The notes under the pieces: generated by a model | Told to the model about the DNA's origin: nothing | Seen by the model: the letters and a program-made list of their open reading frames with translations, nothing else | The model's database searches: none | Program-made: the position numbers and the translations under genes | Shown: piece after piece, positions 34,301 through 46,800 of the stretch | Layout: each line of letters begins with the position of its first letter | Position numbering within the stretch: the stretch's first letter is position 1 | Source: Aralia elata | Taxonomy: Eukaryota > Streptophyta > Magnoliopsida > Apiales > Araliaceae | DNA length: 64,000 bases | Assembly: GCA_034770075.1 (NCBI GenBank) | Contig: CM068380.1 | Location: 40,933,533 to 40,997,532, forward strand | Direction: 5' to 3'

Positions 34301-35853
34301 GCTAGATATCCCATACATCCTTGTCTCAACATCTTTCTGGCCCGTATCACCGTCAGACAACTCGTTTGTCTAGGTGACTTATTGCCATAAAACACTACCT
34401 TTGACGGAGTCATAAGGTTTACACACTTCTTTTGACAGTCAATAACTGCCCCATGGTTGAACAACTAATCCATTCCCAAAATAACGTCAAACTCCCCAAG
34501 ACGAATTGGGATTAAATTTACTGTCATCACATGACCATTAATATCTATCTGACAGTTCTTGTGGACAAACCTAACAGGAATCACTTCCCTATTTGCAATT
34601 TCTATGTTCATAGGGTAATCTAATTCTTCCTGAGGTAATCCTAATCTTTTAGCAAAATCATCAGATATAAATGAACAAGTAGCACCCGAATCAAATAATA
34701 CGTAAGCATTTACACTATTGATCGGAATGATACCTGACACTACATCCTTTGACGGCACAGCATCCTGCATTGTCATGTTGAATGTTCAAGCGGTAGGTCG
34801 ATTGGGCTGCGTCGGTCCTGTGATAGTCAGATTACCACCACTGCTGTTCCCCTTTCCTCCACTAGCTCCAGCTGTAGCTTTCTTAGGGCAATCCCGGGCA
34901 AAGTGATCCTTCGACCCACAAATAAAACATATGCCCTTCTTCGGACTAGGGCAATTTGGTGCGATATGACCCTCTTGACCGCAGTTAAAGCATACTCTCT
35001 TACCCTTCAAGCAAACACCCACATGGCTGTTTCCGCAGTTACTGCATACCTCCACCTTCTTTTTCTGACTTCCCTGCTGACTGGCACCAGAGTTACTATC
35101 ACTCCACTTTCTCTTTTGATTGCTGCCCCCATGGCTAGCACTTGCTTTGTTATCATTTTCACTCCTCTTTTTCTTCTGCTCTTTATTGTATTTAGACAGA
35201 GTATCACTCCCTCCTTCAGCGATAATCGCTTTTTCTAACACTGCCGCAAACGAATTCAGTTGAAACATTGATACTCGGCTATACAGCCAGGGCTTCAGTC
35301 CCTGCTCAAACCTTCTATCCTTTCGCTCATCCGTGTTAACCTGATATGGCGCAAACCTCGCCAACTCATTGAATTTTGTAGCATACTCAGGTACCGTCAT
35401 GGTACCTTACTTGAACTCTAGAAACTGCACCTCCATTTGATTATGCGCGCTTGCCGGAAAATAGGTCTCGAAAAATATTTCCTTAAATCTCTCCCACGGT
35501 ATTATCCCTTGCCCACCTCGGGTTTTATTAGCTTGCCACCAGTAACTTGCTTATGATTTGAGCATAAATGTTGCAAATGCAGTCTTCTGGTCCTCGTTGA
35601 CCCTAGCAACATCAAATACTTTCTCCATCTCTATGACCCAGGTTTGTGCCTCAATCGGATTCATAGACCCTTGAAATTCTGGGGGTCCAACAGCCTCAAA
35701 ATCTTTAAAAGGTGTGGCCTGGGCTTGGGGTTGATTCGTAAATGCTCCAGTTAGTAAGTTTACCAGCTGCTGCATTGGATTAGCGTTGGCTTCTTCGTTG
35801 TTATTGGTGGATCCCTCAGGGGTCTGTTGACGGGTTTGTCTTCTTGGCGGCAT
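31364..35853 (-). pseudogene. Element F gag-pol, broken
   Basis: Single-frame gag-pol design, ATG at 35853 (MPPRRQTRQQTPEGSTNNNE). Gag domain (PPEFQG..NPIEAQTWV; NELARFAPYQV), three zinc knuckles (CSNCGNSHVGVC, CFNCGQEGHIAPNC, CFICGSKDHFARDC), protease LFDSGATCSF, RT FIDDILVYS, RNase H YSDASHKGLG, integrase HHCC and catalytic core, chromodomain-like C-terminus WRNHSAEKATWELEE. Stops at 35551-35553, 35407-35409, 34786-34788, 34465-34467, 34087-34089 and 33325-33327. A one-base deletion near 32915, a two-base deletion near 32105 and a one-base deletion near 31765. The RNase H tail reads VVVVALSRK instead of VVADALSRK. Clearly dead. Confidence 0.95.
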
Positions 35854-36149
35854 TTTACTGTTAAGAATTCGCGCTATTAGATTATTATTCAATTACTTAA
35901 ACATTTAAGTCTTAACTTAAACATTTATAAACAACACCTAACACATAGCACATCTGATAAGCTTTCGCATTTTTATTCATTTACTGCTCAAAACATAATA
36001 AAAATAGCATCATAGTTATTTACATCATATCATCTATCCTGAAATCATAAAGTTCCAGGATTACATCATTATTCTATTCCATCATATAAAACTGGGATTT
36101 ACAACTTATTAACTTCATAAATTTTCATAATAGCACCTCCAATTCTAAT

Positions 36150-36959
36150 CTACGATGACATCCCACGGCGCACAGCTTCCTCGCGTTCCTGCTCCATAAT
36201 ACGAGTCACCATCCTTTGACCCATTATATCTGGATGACGATGAACTCGATTCTGAGCTCTATATACTGTGGTGTCAAAAATATACTCCATCTCATTAATC
36301 TTGGCCTTCTTTGATCGCACCTCATATTCAACACGATCTGCGCGGTTAGCCTCTCTCAACCAAGCGTTTTCAGCTCTAACCCGCTTAGCTGACTCCTCTT
36401 TCAATTCATCTCGTACAATTTTATTTCTAGCCAATAACCAGCCTCGTTGGTACTCAGACTGAGCTAGTCTCTGCTCGACCTCTGCAAGACGTGATGAAAG
36501 GTCTTGGATATGGACATCCTTATGCTCTAGAGCGGCTTGACATTCCACAACTTGATTTTCTAAATCCTCCTTTTGGCTTTCTTCATGAACCAGCTTCCAC
36601 TCCAGGTCCCCAAGACGTATATCGAGCTCCTCCATCTCACTGTTCTTCTGCTCCAAGACAGTCTGTCGCTCAGCCAGCTGCCCCTCTAACTCCTCCACTC
36701 TATCTTGCAACTCTATGTTGCGGTCATACACCTGCTCGTACATCTAAACACCTAAGGAAGATAGTGGTATCTCCTCAGGGTCTTCTTCCTCCTCCTCAAC
36801 CTCCTCCGGATCTTCCTCAGGATCAGTCTCAGGCTCGTACTCGGGACCTGCAACTGTGATCAATGGGGATTGCTCCCTCTGCACTAGCTGCTCCCGAACT
36901 ACATGAATATCCCGGGGCTCCTCCTCTCTAGCCTGATTGGGTCCTCCTATATCAGTCAT
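36150..36959 (-). pseudogene. Element F pre-gag coiled-coil ORF, one stop
   Basis: Start ATG at 36959: MTDIGGPNQAREEEPRDIHV, then an acidic run (ETDPEEDPEEVEEEEEDPEE). One in-frame TAG at 36744-36746 is followed directly by ATG. A coiled coil of about 150 residues with heptad leucines follows (MEELDIRLGDLEWKLVHEES), then an Arg-rich end and a stop at 36150. The frame is otherwise open for 269 codons. It lies between PBS and gag as in D and G. GGTGGCAG|GATG at the start resembles a 3' splice site. Confidence 0.8.
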
Positions 36960-37183
36960 CCTGCCACCAAAATTTCAAGTTTTAATTACTACTCGATAAT
37001 ACTCGTAATCACATAAGTTTGTTATCAAATAAGCACATAACACATAATCATTTTATTGTCTTTTATGAATTTTCGTAATCCATTCCTTAGAACTCGATAA
37101 GAGTTTATCACCACTATATTCTCTATCTTCTAAAAGGCTACTACCCTAAGGTTTTTCCCCACCCTTAGGTTCATAACCTATCA

Positions 37184-37195
37184 GCTCTGATACCA
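37184..37195 (-). promoter_or_regulatory. Element F primer binding site (initiator tRNA-Met)
   Basis: Minus strand TGGTATCAGAGC, three bases (GGT) inside the LTR end, the same spacing as in D and G. Confidence 0.88.
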
Positions 37196-37457
37196 ACCTG
37201 TGACACCCCCAAATTCGGGTACTTCAACTCCACAGATTTGGTGTTCACTATACCATACATTCTTGACTAACTACCTATGACAAAAGGTAATATAATTAAA
37301 CTAAATGAAATATCTTCCCACAAAAATGGGGTTACATCTCCAATCTCTTAATCAAGCAAATCCCAGGTTATCTAACCTCTATTACATCAATGCGGAATAA
37401 AACATAAAATTTAAATAAGTCTTTTACAAAGAACTGAAACAAATAGACTAAACATCT

Positions 37458-37519
37458 TCATTTGCTCATCTTGCCCTTGCCATTGCTAGTGGACGGCTCA
37501 TCTGGTTTCTCAGTCTTAG
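37458..37519 (-). other. Micro-exon-like module in F 5' LTR
   Basis: Same as 28810-28871 with small changes (tail reads STSNGKGKMSK). Open frame, stop and acceptor-like CATTGCAG are kept. Confidence 0.55.
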
Positions 37520-38525
37520 CTGCAATGTTTTTAATGCAAGAGTGAGCAAATAATTGCCCACAAGTATGAAAATAGTAACATTTATATGATTATTGGGATA
37601 AATCTTACTGAGGAGTAATAGTTTTTCTGAAGTCAATCAATGACAAATCAAAAATTTGAAAGCTCAATAGAATGCTTAGCTCAAGAACTGAATATAGATT
37701 CAAGAATAAAAGTGTATCTGAGGGTCTCAAGACCTCAAACTATGTCCTAGGTTAACAAGTATTTATACCGTAACCTTTAACAGTCTTATAGACTATGGAC
37801 CATCCATCTCGTACTCAGGGGGATCAGCCCTTTGTACAATGTATTGTGCATAAACATTTTAACGTTGTCGCGTAATTAATCCCCTATATTAGGGTTGTTC
37901 ATCTCAGTTTAACATCAGAATCTGTACCAAAAGGCACTTGGTTCGGAACAGCTTTAAAATATTCTAAGTCTTTAGAACGCTCATCAACTAAGGACTAGCT
38001 GAATCAATTAGGGTTTGCTAGTCACTAAACAATTGATTCATCAATAAAGTTTGTACAATAGAAATTCTGTTCAAAGTTTGAATAACGATCAATGATCGAA
38101 CAATAAATGGTTGAAGTAAATATAAACACTTGCCATGATAACTACCTTGCTTGAACAATAATAAGCTAAGGTTACTAAGTTTGCTCAATGAAAGTAAACT
38201 TGCTTTAAAAGAAATAACAAGTTTAAGGAAGAAAACTTGCCTCATGCATAGATTACAGATTAAATAATTCATGTTCCTTAATCAACCTATACATTTCGAT
38301 TATAAAACAGTAACAACAATTAGTTACAGGGTTATATGCATTTTAGGATTTGTTCTTATCCTATTTCATTTAACATATCAAATGTCATTCGATATTCAAC
38401 AAATATTTTCTAACAACCATCGTGGTATCTCATTAATCAATTAATACCTTAATATAAGTTTTAAACATGCACATAGCACCATAGGAATATCACAAAACAA
38501 ATAAATTTTTTTTTTCAGTTACTGT

Positions 38526-38619
38526 TCCACCGCCGGGGCCGTGGATTTCTATACAAAACCGTCGCCGGGGCGAGGCTGCCGCCAGGGCGAGGAATCTAGC
38601 TCATTTCTACTGCCGGGGC
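38526..38619. repeat. GC-palindrome cluster, F 5' LTR
   Basis: Copies with arms TCCAC/GTGGA (38526-38545), T/A (38562-38573) and TCTAC/GTAGA (about 38606-38625, core TGCCGGGGCG). An extra degenerate copy CGCCAGGGCG (38580-38589) is absent from the 3' LTR, so the cluster changed copy number between the two LTRs of one element. Confidence 0.82.
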
Positions 38620-40689
38620 GGTAGACTCGACTGACACCTTCTACAATTCGCGAACCAGTGAAACTTAGGCCAAAATTTTCTGAATTCTACCATCCAACAC
38701 ATAATTAAACATACCCAGACATCAAACATGATGTAAAACAATTACCCAACATGTTTCTAAACATTCTAACCATAATAAACACATAATCAACCAATTAAAA
38801 CCCAAAAATTCACTATTTATACAAAATATTCATATTTTGGCCATTTCAATGAAATCAACCACTATAAATTCATCTCTCAACCATTTTAATCTATTTTACT
38901 TGCATTCTTTTCGTTTTTCATCATATAATCATAATCAAATGTCAATTCACCGGTTAATAACCAAATTAAACATCAATTTTCATACATATATGCCGTACAT
39001 GAAATAAAACTCTGTAAAACCAAAAACTTCACTCTAAAACATGTTTTCATGGATTAACTCATTCAAATTAATTTATAATCATCACATAATCTCTAATACA
39101 TGTTTAGAATCAATTATAATCAAATAATTCATGCATTGGGCTAACAAATTTACATTCAGAGAAGTGAAAACCATATACAGTGAATTAAACTTCTAACAAA
39201 ATCTAAAAGAAATTATACCTTCTGTAACGACCGGGAATTCTGGAATTTGCCTTGTAATTCGAATTTCTGAATACTTATTATTTTATTAATATTATTTTAT
39301 GTTGCATGTTTAAAGGTTGTGTGACAATCTGGATTATGTGAATGCATGAAATTTTTCGTGTTATAGTTTTGTTTAAGTGAATATTTAATTTCGCGTAGCA
39401 TCGTTAAATCTCTATTCACAAGTTAGTATTCACATTGGGAATATTCATCTAGAGACGTCTTCTCAGATAACTTCGATTTTCCTAATTATTGTCAACCCAT
39501 TTAGGCAATGAGATATTAATCCAAGTGTAGGATCTATGGGAGCCCAATGGGAATTAAATTAGAAGCCCAAGTGGTTTTAAGGGTGACCCAAACCCATGAC
39601 CCAAACCCATGACCCAACCCATGACCCAAGACTTGACCCATGTGGGATATGGGCACAAAAATCAGCATTTTGGTGTTTTAATGAGGGAGTATGCGGGTAA
39701 CATGGTGAGGGAAAGTCCAAATGAGTAGAATTGCATGTTGAATAAGTGGGAACAAATAAACAATTGTTAGCCAATAGAAAATTGGCCACCTTTCCCATTT
39801 TTCTTCCACTTCCCCCTAATTTACTCCACTTCTCCCAAATAATGCAACCATTCCATTTCGATCTTGCATTCCACATTCCTCCTATTTCCCATCAGCTGAT
39901 AGAGAGAGAGAAAGAGAGTGAGAGCTGCCAAGAAGGAAGAGAAAGAGGTCGCCGGAAGTTCGCCGGAAAAAGGAAGAAGGAAGAAGAAGGCACGGGAGGA
40001 ACGAGGAGAGGAACCAAGCAAGGAGAACCTTTAAAATCAATCCTAGCCAAGCTTCTTAATCATCTAGGAAGGATTTACAGAGGTAAACACCAACCAAATC
40101 CTTTCCATTCGATTTCTTGTTGAGTTTTTCAAGTTTTTCTTAGTTTTGAGCTCTTAAGCTTGTGGGTCGAATTTGTGGCGATTCTTGGTGTTTTTGTTTG
40201 TTATTATTGTTTGTCAATGTTTTCAAGAGGTTATGTAAGCTATTAATAATCTCAAAGTGGAACAAAAACGCAAGAAATCCTTACCTTGGCTTAATGGAGC
40301 AAGAACAATGGACAAAACATGGACTTTGGACTGTTGGACGATTTAGAGGACCTTGTAGCTATGATTTCGTGTTTGTTTAATGTGTTTGTTGTTATGATAT
40401 TGTACTTCCATGGGTTATGAGTTTAATCCAGTTGGAATGGAGTAAAAAGGGATTAAAACAAAGATTTGGTGATGATTTTTGTAAAGAACACGAAAATCAC
40501 GAAAATAAAACATGATTTGATACTTTGGTCACGGATTTCAACATGTTAATGTTAATGAATAGCTCTAAATTTTTGATATGTTGTAGCTCTATGTCTTAGG
40601 AGTCCATAGAGTCCGGAACGGACCAATTTGAAGGTCTAGAGAAGAAGTTATGAGGATTGGAGTGAAGGAGGGTCAAAACCGCGATGTCT

Positions 40690-40800
40690 GACATGGGCCA
40701 CCAGGCCAGCCGCGCGCCCGCACCAAGGCCCCGCGCGAGCGCTGCCGCACGCCGTGCGCCTGGTGCCGCCCGCCCGCGTGTGCGCTGCCCGACTCAGCTT
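40690..40800. repeat. GC-rich hairpin-prone island in G 5' LTR
   Basis: An abrupt stretch of GCGCGC, GCACCAAGGC...GCGCCTGGTGC and CGCCCGC in an AT-rich LTR. The 3' LTR copy (about 49878-49993) differs here by an expanded GCGCGC run. It corresponds in character to the GC palindrome clusters of the other families. Confidence 0.6.
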
Positions 40801-42157
40801 CGACGTCCGTTGGGAAAATGGCTATAACTTTCTCATACGGACTCGGATTTAGGCGATTCAAGATGATCCGGAAAGCTTAGAGATAGACCTACAATATCCA
40901 TTAATTAGAATTGAAATTTATTACCTGGAAAAATTTTGAAATTAACCGTTTTTAGGGCTATTGCGCAAACGGTAGGTGTCGGGCATGCACGTAAGCACAT
41001 GTAATTCTCCCGACAATGTAAAGTGATGTTCTAACTTTCATGATGTGGTTTTTATAATTTATAATGATACTTAGCATTAACCAATGAGTATTAGATGAAT
41101 CGAATGGGCGTGTTAGGTGTACACAATTACGTGTCGCTTGGGCATTCGAATAGGCAAGTTGGGCGTATAGACGTGCAAGTGTCGTAACACCGTAACTAGT
41201 GGGTATAACCTTGTTTAATATTTTGTTTCTTATTTGAATGGGACATTATAGAGTTGTGTAAGCAAATATTTGGTATTCCGTATGTGACTAATTGTATGTG
41301 AATATGTACCTAATTGTGTAGGATATTAAGGAGCGTGTGTTGTAATATTGTAGCAGCGCTTCAGGCAAGTTTCCTAACGCTTGTCTAACCCTTGTGTTGG
41401 GCAAGTTCCCTAACTTCATTCTTTTTATATATTGAATGCAAGCTTCCTTACCCTAGCTCAAATTAACATTCGGGCAGGTTTCATATTTTATACAGGTGTT
41501 GTATATTGTTGCAAGTTTCATGACTCAAATGGAGTTATTACTTTTGAATCATATTAGTGGATTAATTATTGTCAATTACTCCACCTCCAAGATAATTATT
41601 GATATTCGCAGCTTATGCATTTGAATTCATTATTTGTTGTTGGATTGTGAAACGTTTAAGTTCTTCATTCATGAACTGTTTAGGGAAATAGTCTATGCCA
41701 TTCGTTTCGGCTAGACATGTACAGGTTATTATTTTAAAAGCTATCCAAACCGATTGTCGGTGCGGATTCTTCGACTGAGAGAGCAACCCTTATTGGGGGA
41801 CTATAATGTGTCGGTTATTCGATGCAGTCAGAGTTAAATGTTATGCATATACATGGTGTACAAGAGGCTGATCCCCTCGAGTACAACTGACGGGGCCAGG
41901 TTTTAAAAGAGTTAGTCGAATGATTGACTCTTTGGCCAAAAGTTCATGGTCGGTTGGACCACTCAGCAGTAAATAATCATTATTCATTGATTCATTTGGA
42001 CTTTGATTATGTCATTTCAGCTATTTCATTAATGTTCATAAATTGTTGATCTATGCAGCTATTATTCTTATTCATTCATGATATATCTTCATTCTTGCTT
42101 TTAAACTTGCTGAGCAAAGTAGTTGCTCACCCTTGCTATATCATGAACCTATTGCAG

Positions 42158-42210
42158 TTAAGCCGGGGAGTTCCAAAGCGGACAAAGGCAAAGGAAAGCT
42201 TAAGGAATAG
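42158..42210 (+). other. Micro-exon-like module in G 5' LTR
   Basis: GTTGCTCACCCTTGC, then CCTATTGCAG, then TT plus 17 codons ending in TAG (KPGSSKADKGKGKLKE). Three codons shorter than in A, D and F but the same phase and KGKGK tail. The copy in the 3' LTR is at 51359-51411. Confidence 0.55.
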
Positions 42211-42446
42211 TTATATATACTATCCTGTTGTGTAATCGCGGAATAGTTTTGTATTATTAATGTATTCTGCGATGTATTTATTTAAGATTGTAGACCTTGG
42301 GACCGTAGTGAACCTTTTGTAATGAACAACATATGTTTATTTTATTCCGCATTAGTTGATTTATGTTGTTTGGAGGTGTATAAATGCATTTTATCGTGAG
42401 GACCAAATTCGAGGTATTGGTACCTGAATTTGGGGGTGTCACAGGT

Positions 42447-42458
42447 TGGTATCAGAGC
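42447..42458 (+). promoter_or_regulatory. Element G primer binding site (initiator tRNA-Met)
   Basis: TGGTATCAGAGC three bases after the LTR end. Confidence 0.9.
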
Positions 42459-42698
42459 TTTAGGTTATAAACTTTAGGATTTGCGAAACCTAGGTTATAA
42501 CCTTAGTATTAAACTCGTATTGAGTACGCTAGGTGATGGATCGAGGAGATTCATTTGATGGTCATGTCTGGAGGTGGATTGTGAAAATCCATCGAGCCGA
42601 GTTGTGCATGATAAAATATCATTTCATTTTATCAATGAATATATTTTATTGTAGCACTGACATCTTGCTGTCTATTTGTTTCTGTTTGTGGCTGTAGG

Positions 42699-43454
42699 AT
42701 GTCTGAGACGGGAGAGTACAGTCCTGCTGGAGAGGTAGAGTTCACAGACATTCATGTGGACGCAGGGCAGTTAGTGGAGGTACAGCCGAGTGACCCAGAG
42801 ATGATGGACACTAGGGCTGAGTCTGAGGCCGAGTATGGTTCTGAGGAGGACCCCGAGGAGGACCCAGTGACGGAGGATGAGGAGCCGCCTGAGTATGCAG
42901 ATGGCATGGGCACTACTGCTAGTGACATCATAGAAGAGCTAACAAATAAGAACGAAGAGCTCGAGAATCGAGTAGCACACTTAGAGGAGCAGAATCAGGA
43001 TCACCAGGACCGAGAGGAGCAGTACAGGTCATTGGCATATCAGACTTTAGGAGAAAAGAATGAGTTAACCGAGAAGCAGCAGGAAAAGGACCAGCGGATT
43101 GCCGAGCTAGAGGCAGTGGCTCACGGTCGGCGTGGGGTTTCTGTTCAACTTGGTGTCATGGTTTATGACCTCTTAGAGAGGAATGTGATGTTGGTAGGAC
43201 AGATAGAGCGGGTAGAAGATCAGCTGGAGACTACTCGTCTGGAGCGAGATGAGGCTATAGGGCAGTTGGCAGCCCGGACTGCAGAGATTGATTCCCTCCG
43301 TTTAGGCTTAACCACTTCCATCGGCAGACTGAGGGACAGGGTGAGGAGGTACCCCAGGGATGAGGGGAGTAGCAGGCGCGTGATTAGGCGTCGAGTGGTC
43401 GACAGGCTGGCTCGACGGGAGCTCCGAGTTACACTCTGTCGCAGCAGGCGGTGA
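42699..43454 (+). CDS. Element G pre-gag acidic coiled-coil protein, intact
   Basis: An intact 251-codon ORF between PBS and gag. Residues about 1-70 are acidic (EVEFTDIHVDAGQL, EEDPEEDPVTEDEE). About 75-215 is a long coiled coil (ELTNKNEELENRVAHLEEQN, LLERNVMLVGQIERVEDQLE). The C-terminus is Arg-rich (RRVIRRRVVDRLARRELR), which might bind nucleic acid. No membrane segment or enzyme motif. Homologues in D and F lie at the same place and share the DIHV motif, the acidic middle and RNVxLVG. GGCTGTAG|GATG at the start resembles a 3' splice site. It stays open while gag-pol has four stops. Function unknown; a structural or RNA-binding accessory role is only a guess. Confidence 0.82.
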   Translation: MSETGEYSPAGEVEFTDIHVDAGQLVEVQPSDPEMMDTRAESEAEYGSEEDPEEDPVTEDEEPPEYADGMGTTASDIIEELTNKNEELENRVAHLEEQNQDHQDREEQYRSLAYQTLGEKNELTEKQQEKDQRIAELEAVAHGRRGVSVQLGVMVYDLLERNVMLVGQIERVEDQLETTRLERDEAIGQLAARTAEIDSLRLGLTTSIGRLRDRVRRYPRDEGSSRRVIRRRVVDRLARRELRVTLCRSRR

Positions 43455-43832
43455 TGTGTTGTTTTTAGCATTATGTTTGCAGTAGGTCCCACTTTTGTTG
43501 TATTAGGGGCTTACTTATGTTGTAAATCCCTCTGCTTGTAGCGTGCGTGGGATAGTAGTTGAACCCCAATTTTGCTTCTAGTATAGGGGTGGAAGGTTAT
43601 TATTCCCCACTTGTGTTTGTAGGGGATAGTTAATGGTTGGCAGGCTATGTCATTTAGCATTTATAGAAGTACGCCACATGTTGAGACAATGACATATGGT
43701 TATAAATGCAGTTGTTTTATTTAAATCAAACGTGTTTGATAGATGCTTTTACTTTTAATTGTTGACTTAAATGACTTGTTGCATGAGGCCTAGATCTATT
43801 AGTAATAGCCGATGGTTTTCTTTTAGCAGATC
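43455..43832 (+). other. Element G spacer between pre-gag ORF and gag
   Basis: T-rich, non-coding. It ends GGTTTTCTTTTAGCAG|ATC before the gag ATG, a pyrimidine tract with an AG acceptor-like end. Confidence 0.6.
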
Positions 43833-46800
43833 ATGGCGCCAAGAGGACGACCGCGTAACCAAAGGGTTGAGGAGTCGGTGAATAACGAAGGGGGTCAGGC
43901 AGACCCTATGAGGGCTTTTGTTAACTTATTAGCAGAAGCAATGCAGGGCAGACAAGCCGCTGTAGTCGATCAGCCAGGAAGTCACATGGCGAACTTTAAG
44001 GATTTCAAATTGGTAGGACCGCCAGAATTTCGTGGGACTACGGATCCGATTGAAGCCCAGACATGGGTAGAAGAAATGGAGAAAGTTTTTGAGGTCGCAA
44101 GGGTGGCCGAAGAACAGATGACATCGTTTGCCACTTTCATGATGAAAGGTGAGGCAAATTACTGGTGGAAGGCGAACAAAGGTCGAGCTGGGGAAGGCAC
44201 GATTGCATGGGCTCGTTTCAAGGAGCTGTTTTTCGAAAATTACTTTCCAGCAAGTATGCAGGCAAGCATGGAGATAAAGTTCCTGGAACTAAAGCAAGGA
44301 AGCATGTCAGTTGCGGAGTATGCTGCAAAATTTAACGAATTAGCTAGGTTTGCTCCACATCAGGTGGACACCGAAGCTAGGTGAGCAAAGAGATTTGAAC
44401 AAGGACTGAAACCTTGGGTGTATAGTAAGGTTGCGGTTTTGCAGATCAACACATTTTCTACATTACTTGAGAAAGCAATCATTGCTGAGGGAGGAAGCGA
44501 AGCTTTGGCCAGGCACAACCAAGATCAGAAAAAGAAAAAGAGTCATGATGGGCATAAGGAAGGTAGCAGCGGGGGAAGTAACCCAAATAAGAGAAAATGG
44601 AACGACAGTCAGACGACAGGAAGCAAGTCCGGAGGGGATGCAAAGAAGGGAAATAAATGCGAGAAATGTGGAAGGAATCACTTTCGAGAATGCATGAAAG
44701 GAAAACGAGTTTGTTTCAACTGTGGTCAACCGGGGCACATTGCCCCACAATGCCCAAAGGCGAAGGCAGGAAGTTGTTTTTCTTGTGGCGCTTCAGATCA
44801 TCAGAAGAAGGATTGCCCAAAGAGAAAGAGTGATGCAGGCGGTGCTAACCAAGGGAACAACAGTAAGCTGACTATCGGAGGACCAACACAGCAGAACAGA
44901 CCAGTAACACGTACCTTCAACATGACAGTGCAGGATGCGATGGAATCAAAGGATGTGGTGTCAGGTATTATTTCGATCAATAATATTAATGCATATGTAT
45001 TATTTGATTCGGGAGCTACCTGCTCATTTGTGTCGGATGAATTTGCTAAACGGCTAAACTTACCTCGTGAGAAATTAGAGAATCCAATGAATGTGGAAGT
45101 AGCTAATAAAGAAGTTATTCCTATGGAATACATCCATAGAAATTGTTGTGCTGAGATAAACGGGTATAAACTGAGCGTGGATTTGATTCCAATACGACTA
45201 GGAGAATTTGATGTAATTCTTGGGATGGACTGGTTGTCTAGTCACGGGGCTATGATTGATTGTCAGAAGAAAAGTATACACCTGAAGACTCCGAATAAGT
45301 CGAAGGTCGTATTTTACGGTAGTAAATTGCCGAGACAATCTTGTTGTCTGACGATAATGCAAGCGAAGAAATTGCTAAAGAAAGGTTGTATAGGTTATCT
45401 GGCTCACGTGTTTGATACCCGAAGAGTAGAGGGTGAGCTGGGTCAGATACCTGTAGTAAGGGAATTCCCATATGTTTTCCCAGATGAGATACCGGGGTTG
45501 CCGCCGGATAGAGAAGTGGAATTTGTGATCGAATTAGTACCGGGAACCCCACCGATCTCAAAGGCACCGTACAGGATGACACCAGTGGAAATGAAAGAAG
45601 TGATGGTCCAACTACAGGAGTTACTAGATAAGGGGTATATTCGTCCGAGTGTTTCTCCATGGGGAGCGCCGGTACTGTTTGTAAAGAAGAAAGATGGATC
45701 GCTTAGGCTTTGTATTGACTATCGGGAGCTGAACAAAGTCACGATTAAGAACAAGTACCCGTTGCCCAGAATTGATGATTTGTTCGATCAATTGAAGGGA
45801 GCGAAATACTTTTCGAAGATTGACTTGAGGACGGGATATCACCAACTGAAAGTGAGGCAAGAGGATATTCCAAAGACAGCATTCAGAACTCGATATGGAC
45901 ACTTTGAGTTTTTGGTGATGTCATTTGGGTTGACGAACGCACCAGCAGCATTTATGGACATGATGAACAGAGTGTTCAAGCAATACCTAGATAAATTTTT
46001 CATCGTTTTCATAGATGACATTCTTGTCTACTCGAAGACGGAGGAGGAACACGTCGAACATTTGAGAATAGCCCTGGAAACACTAAGAAGGGAGAAGCTA
46101 TATGCAAAGTTTTCCAAGTGTGAATTTTGGCTACAAAGGGTGCAGTTTTTGGGGCACGTAATTGAGAAGGATGGTGTATCGGTGGATCCTGCGAAGGTAG
46201 AAGCAGTAATAAACTGGGAGCAGTCAAGGACGCCGACAGAAGTTCGAAGTTTCTTGGGATTAGCAGGTTACTACCGGAGATTTATTCAGAACTTTTCAAA
46301 GATAGCGACACCGTTGACAAATTTGACAAGGAAGACAGTGAAGTTTGTGTGGACGGATAAGTGCGAAGAGAGTTTCTTGGAGTTGAAGAAGAAACTTAGT
46401 GAAGCACCTGTGTTATCATTGCCAGATAATACAGGGGGGTTTGTGGTGTACAGTGACGCGTCACACAAAGGTCTTGGGTGCGTATTGATGCAGCATGGGA
46501 AGGTCATTGCATACGCGTCACGGTAGCTGAAGGATTATGAGAAGGGATATCCGACTCATGACCTGGAACTAGCGGCAGTAGTGTTTGGTCTAAAGATTTG
46601 GAGGCACTATCTGTATGGGGAGAAGTGTGAAATATACACAGACCATAAAAGTTTGAAGTATATTTTCACTCAAAAGGAACTAAACATGAGGCAGCGACGA
46701 TGGTTGGAGTTGATCAAGGACTACGATTGTGAAATTTTATACCATCCCGGTAAGGCCAATGTAGTAGCTGATGCGCTAAGTAGGAAGGGCAGAGATAAGT

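Larger units (their letters stand above)
37199..39222 (-). repeat. Element F 5' LTR, PBS-proximal part
   Basis: Matches 28551-30537 of the 3' LTR. G is inserted here, duplicating CCTTC (39218-39222 and 51644-51648). The LTR continues at 51649-52314. Confidence 0.93.
39223..42443 (+). repeat. Element G 5' LTR (3221 bp)
   Basis: Starts TGTAACGACC and ends GTGTCACA. It contains a CCCATGACCCAAA tandem (39590-39640) with one more unit than the other LTR, a GC-rich island (about 40690-40800), the conserved block (41841-41884) and the micro-exon-like module (42158-42210). Small open frames in it (39746-40123, 40162-40380) lack recognisable motifs. Confidence 0.95.

Noticed and set aside
36491..36859. 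122-codon plus-strand frame opposite the F pre-gag ORF
   Set aside because: Shadow of the acidic, Pro-rich coding strand; the minus-strand frame has homologues in D and G, this one does not.
42053..42235. 60-codon LTR frame in G (also 51254-51436)
   Set aside because: It overlaps the micro-exon module in a different frame and is not kept in A, D or F.
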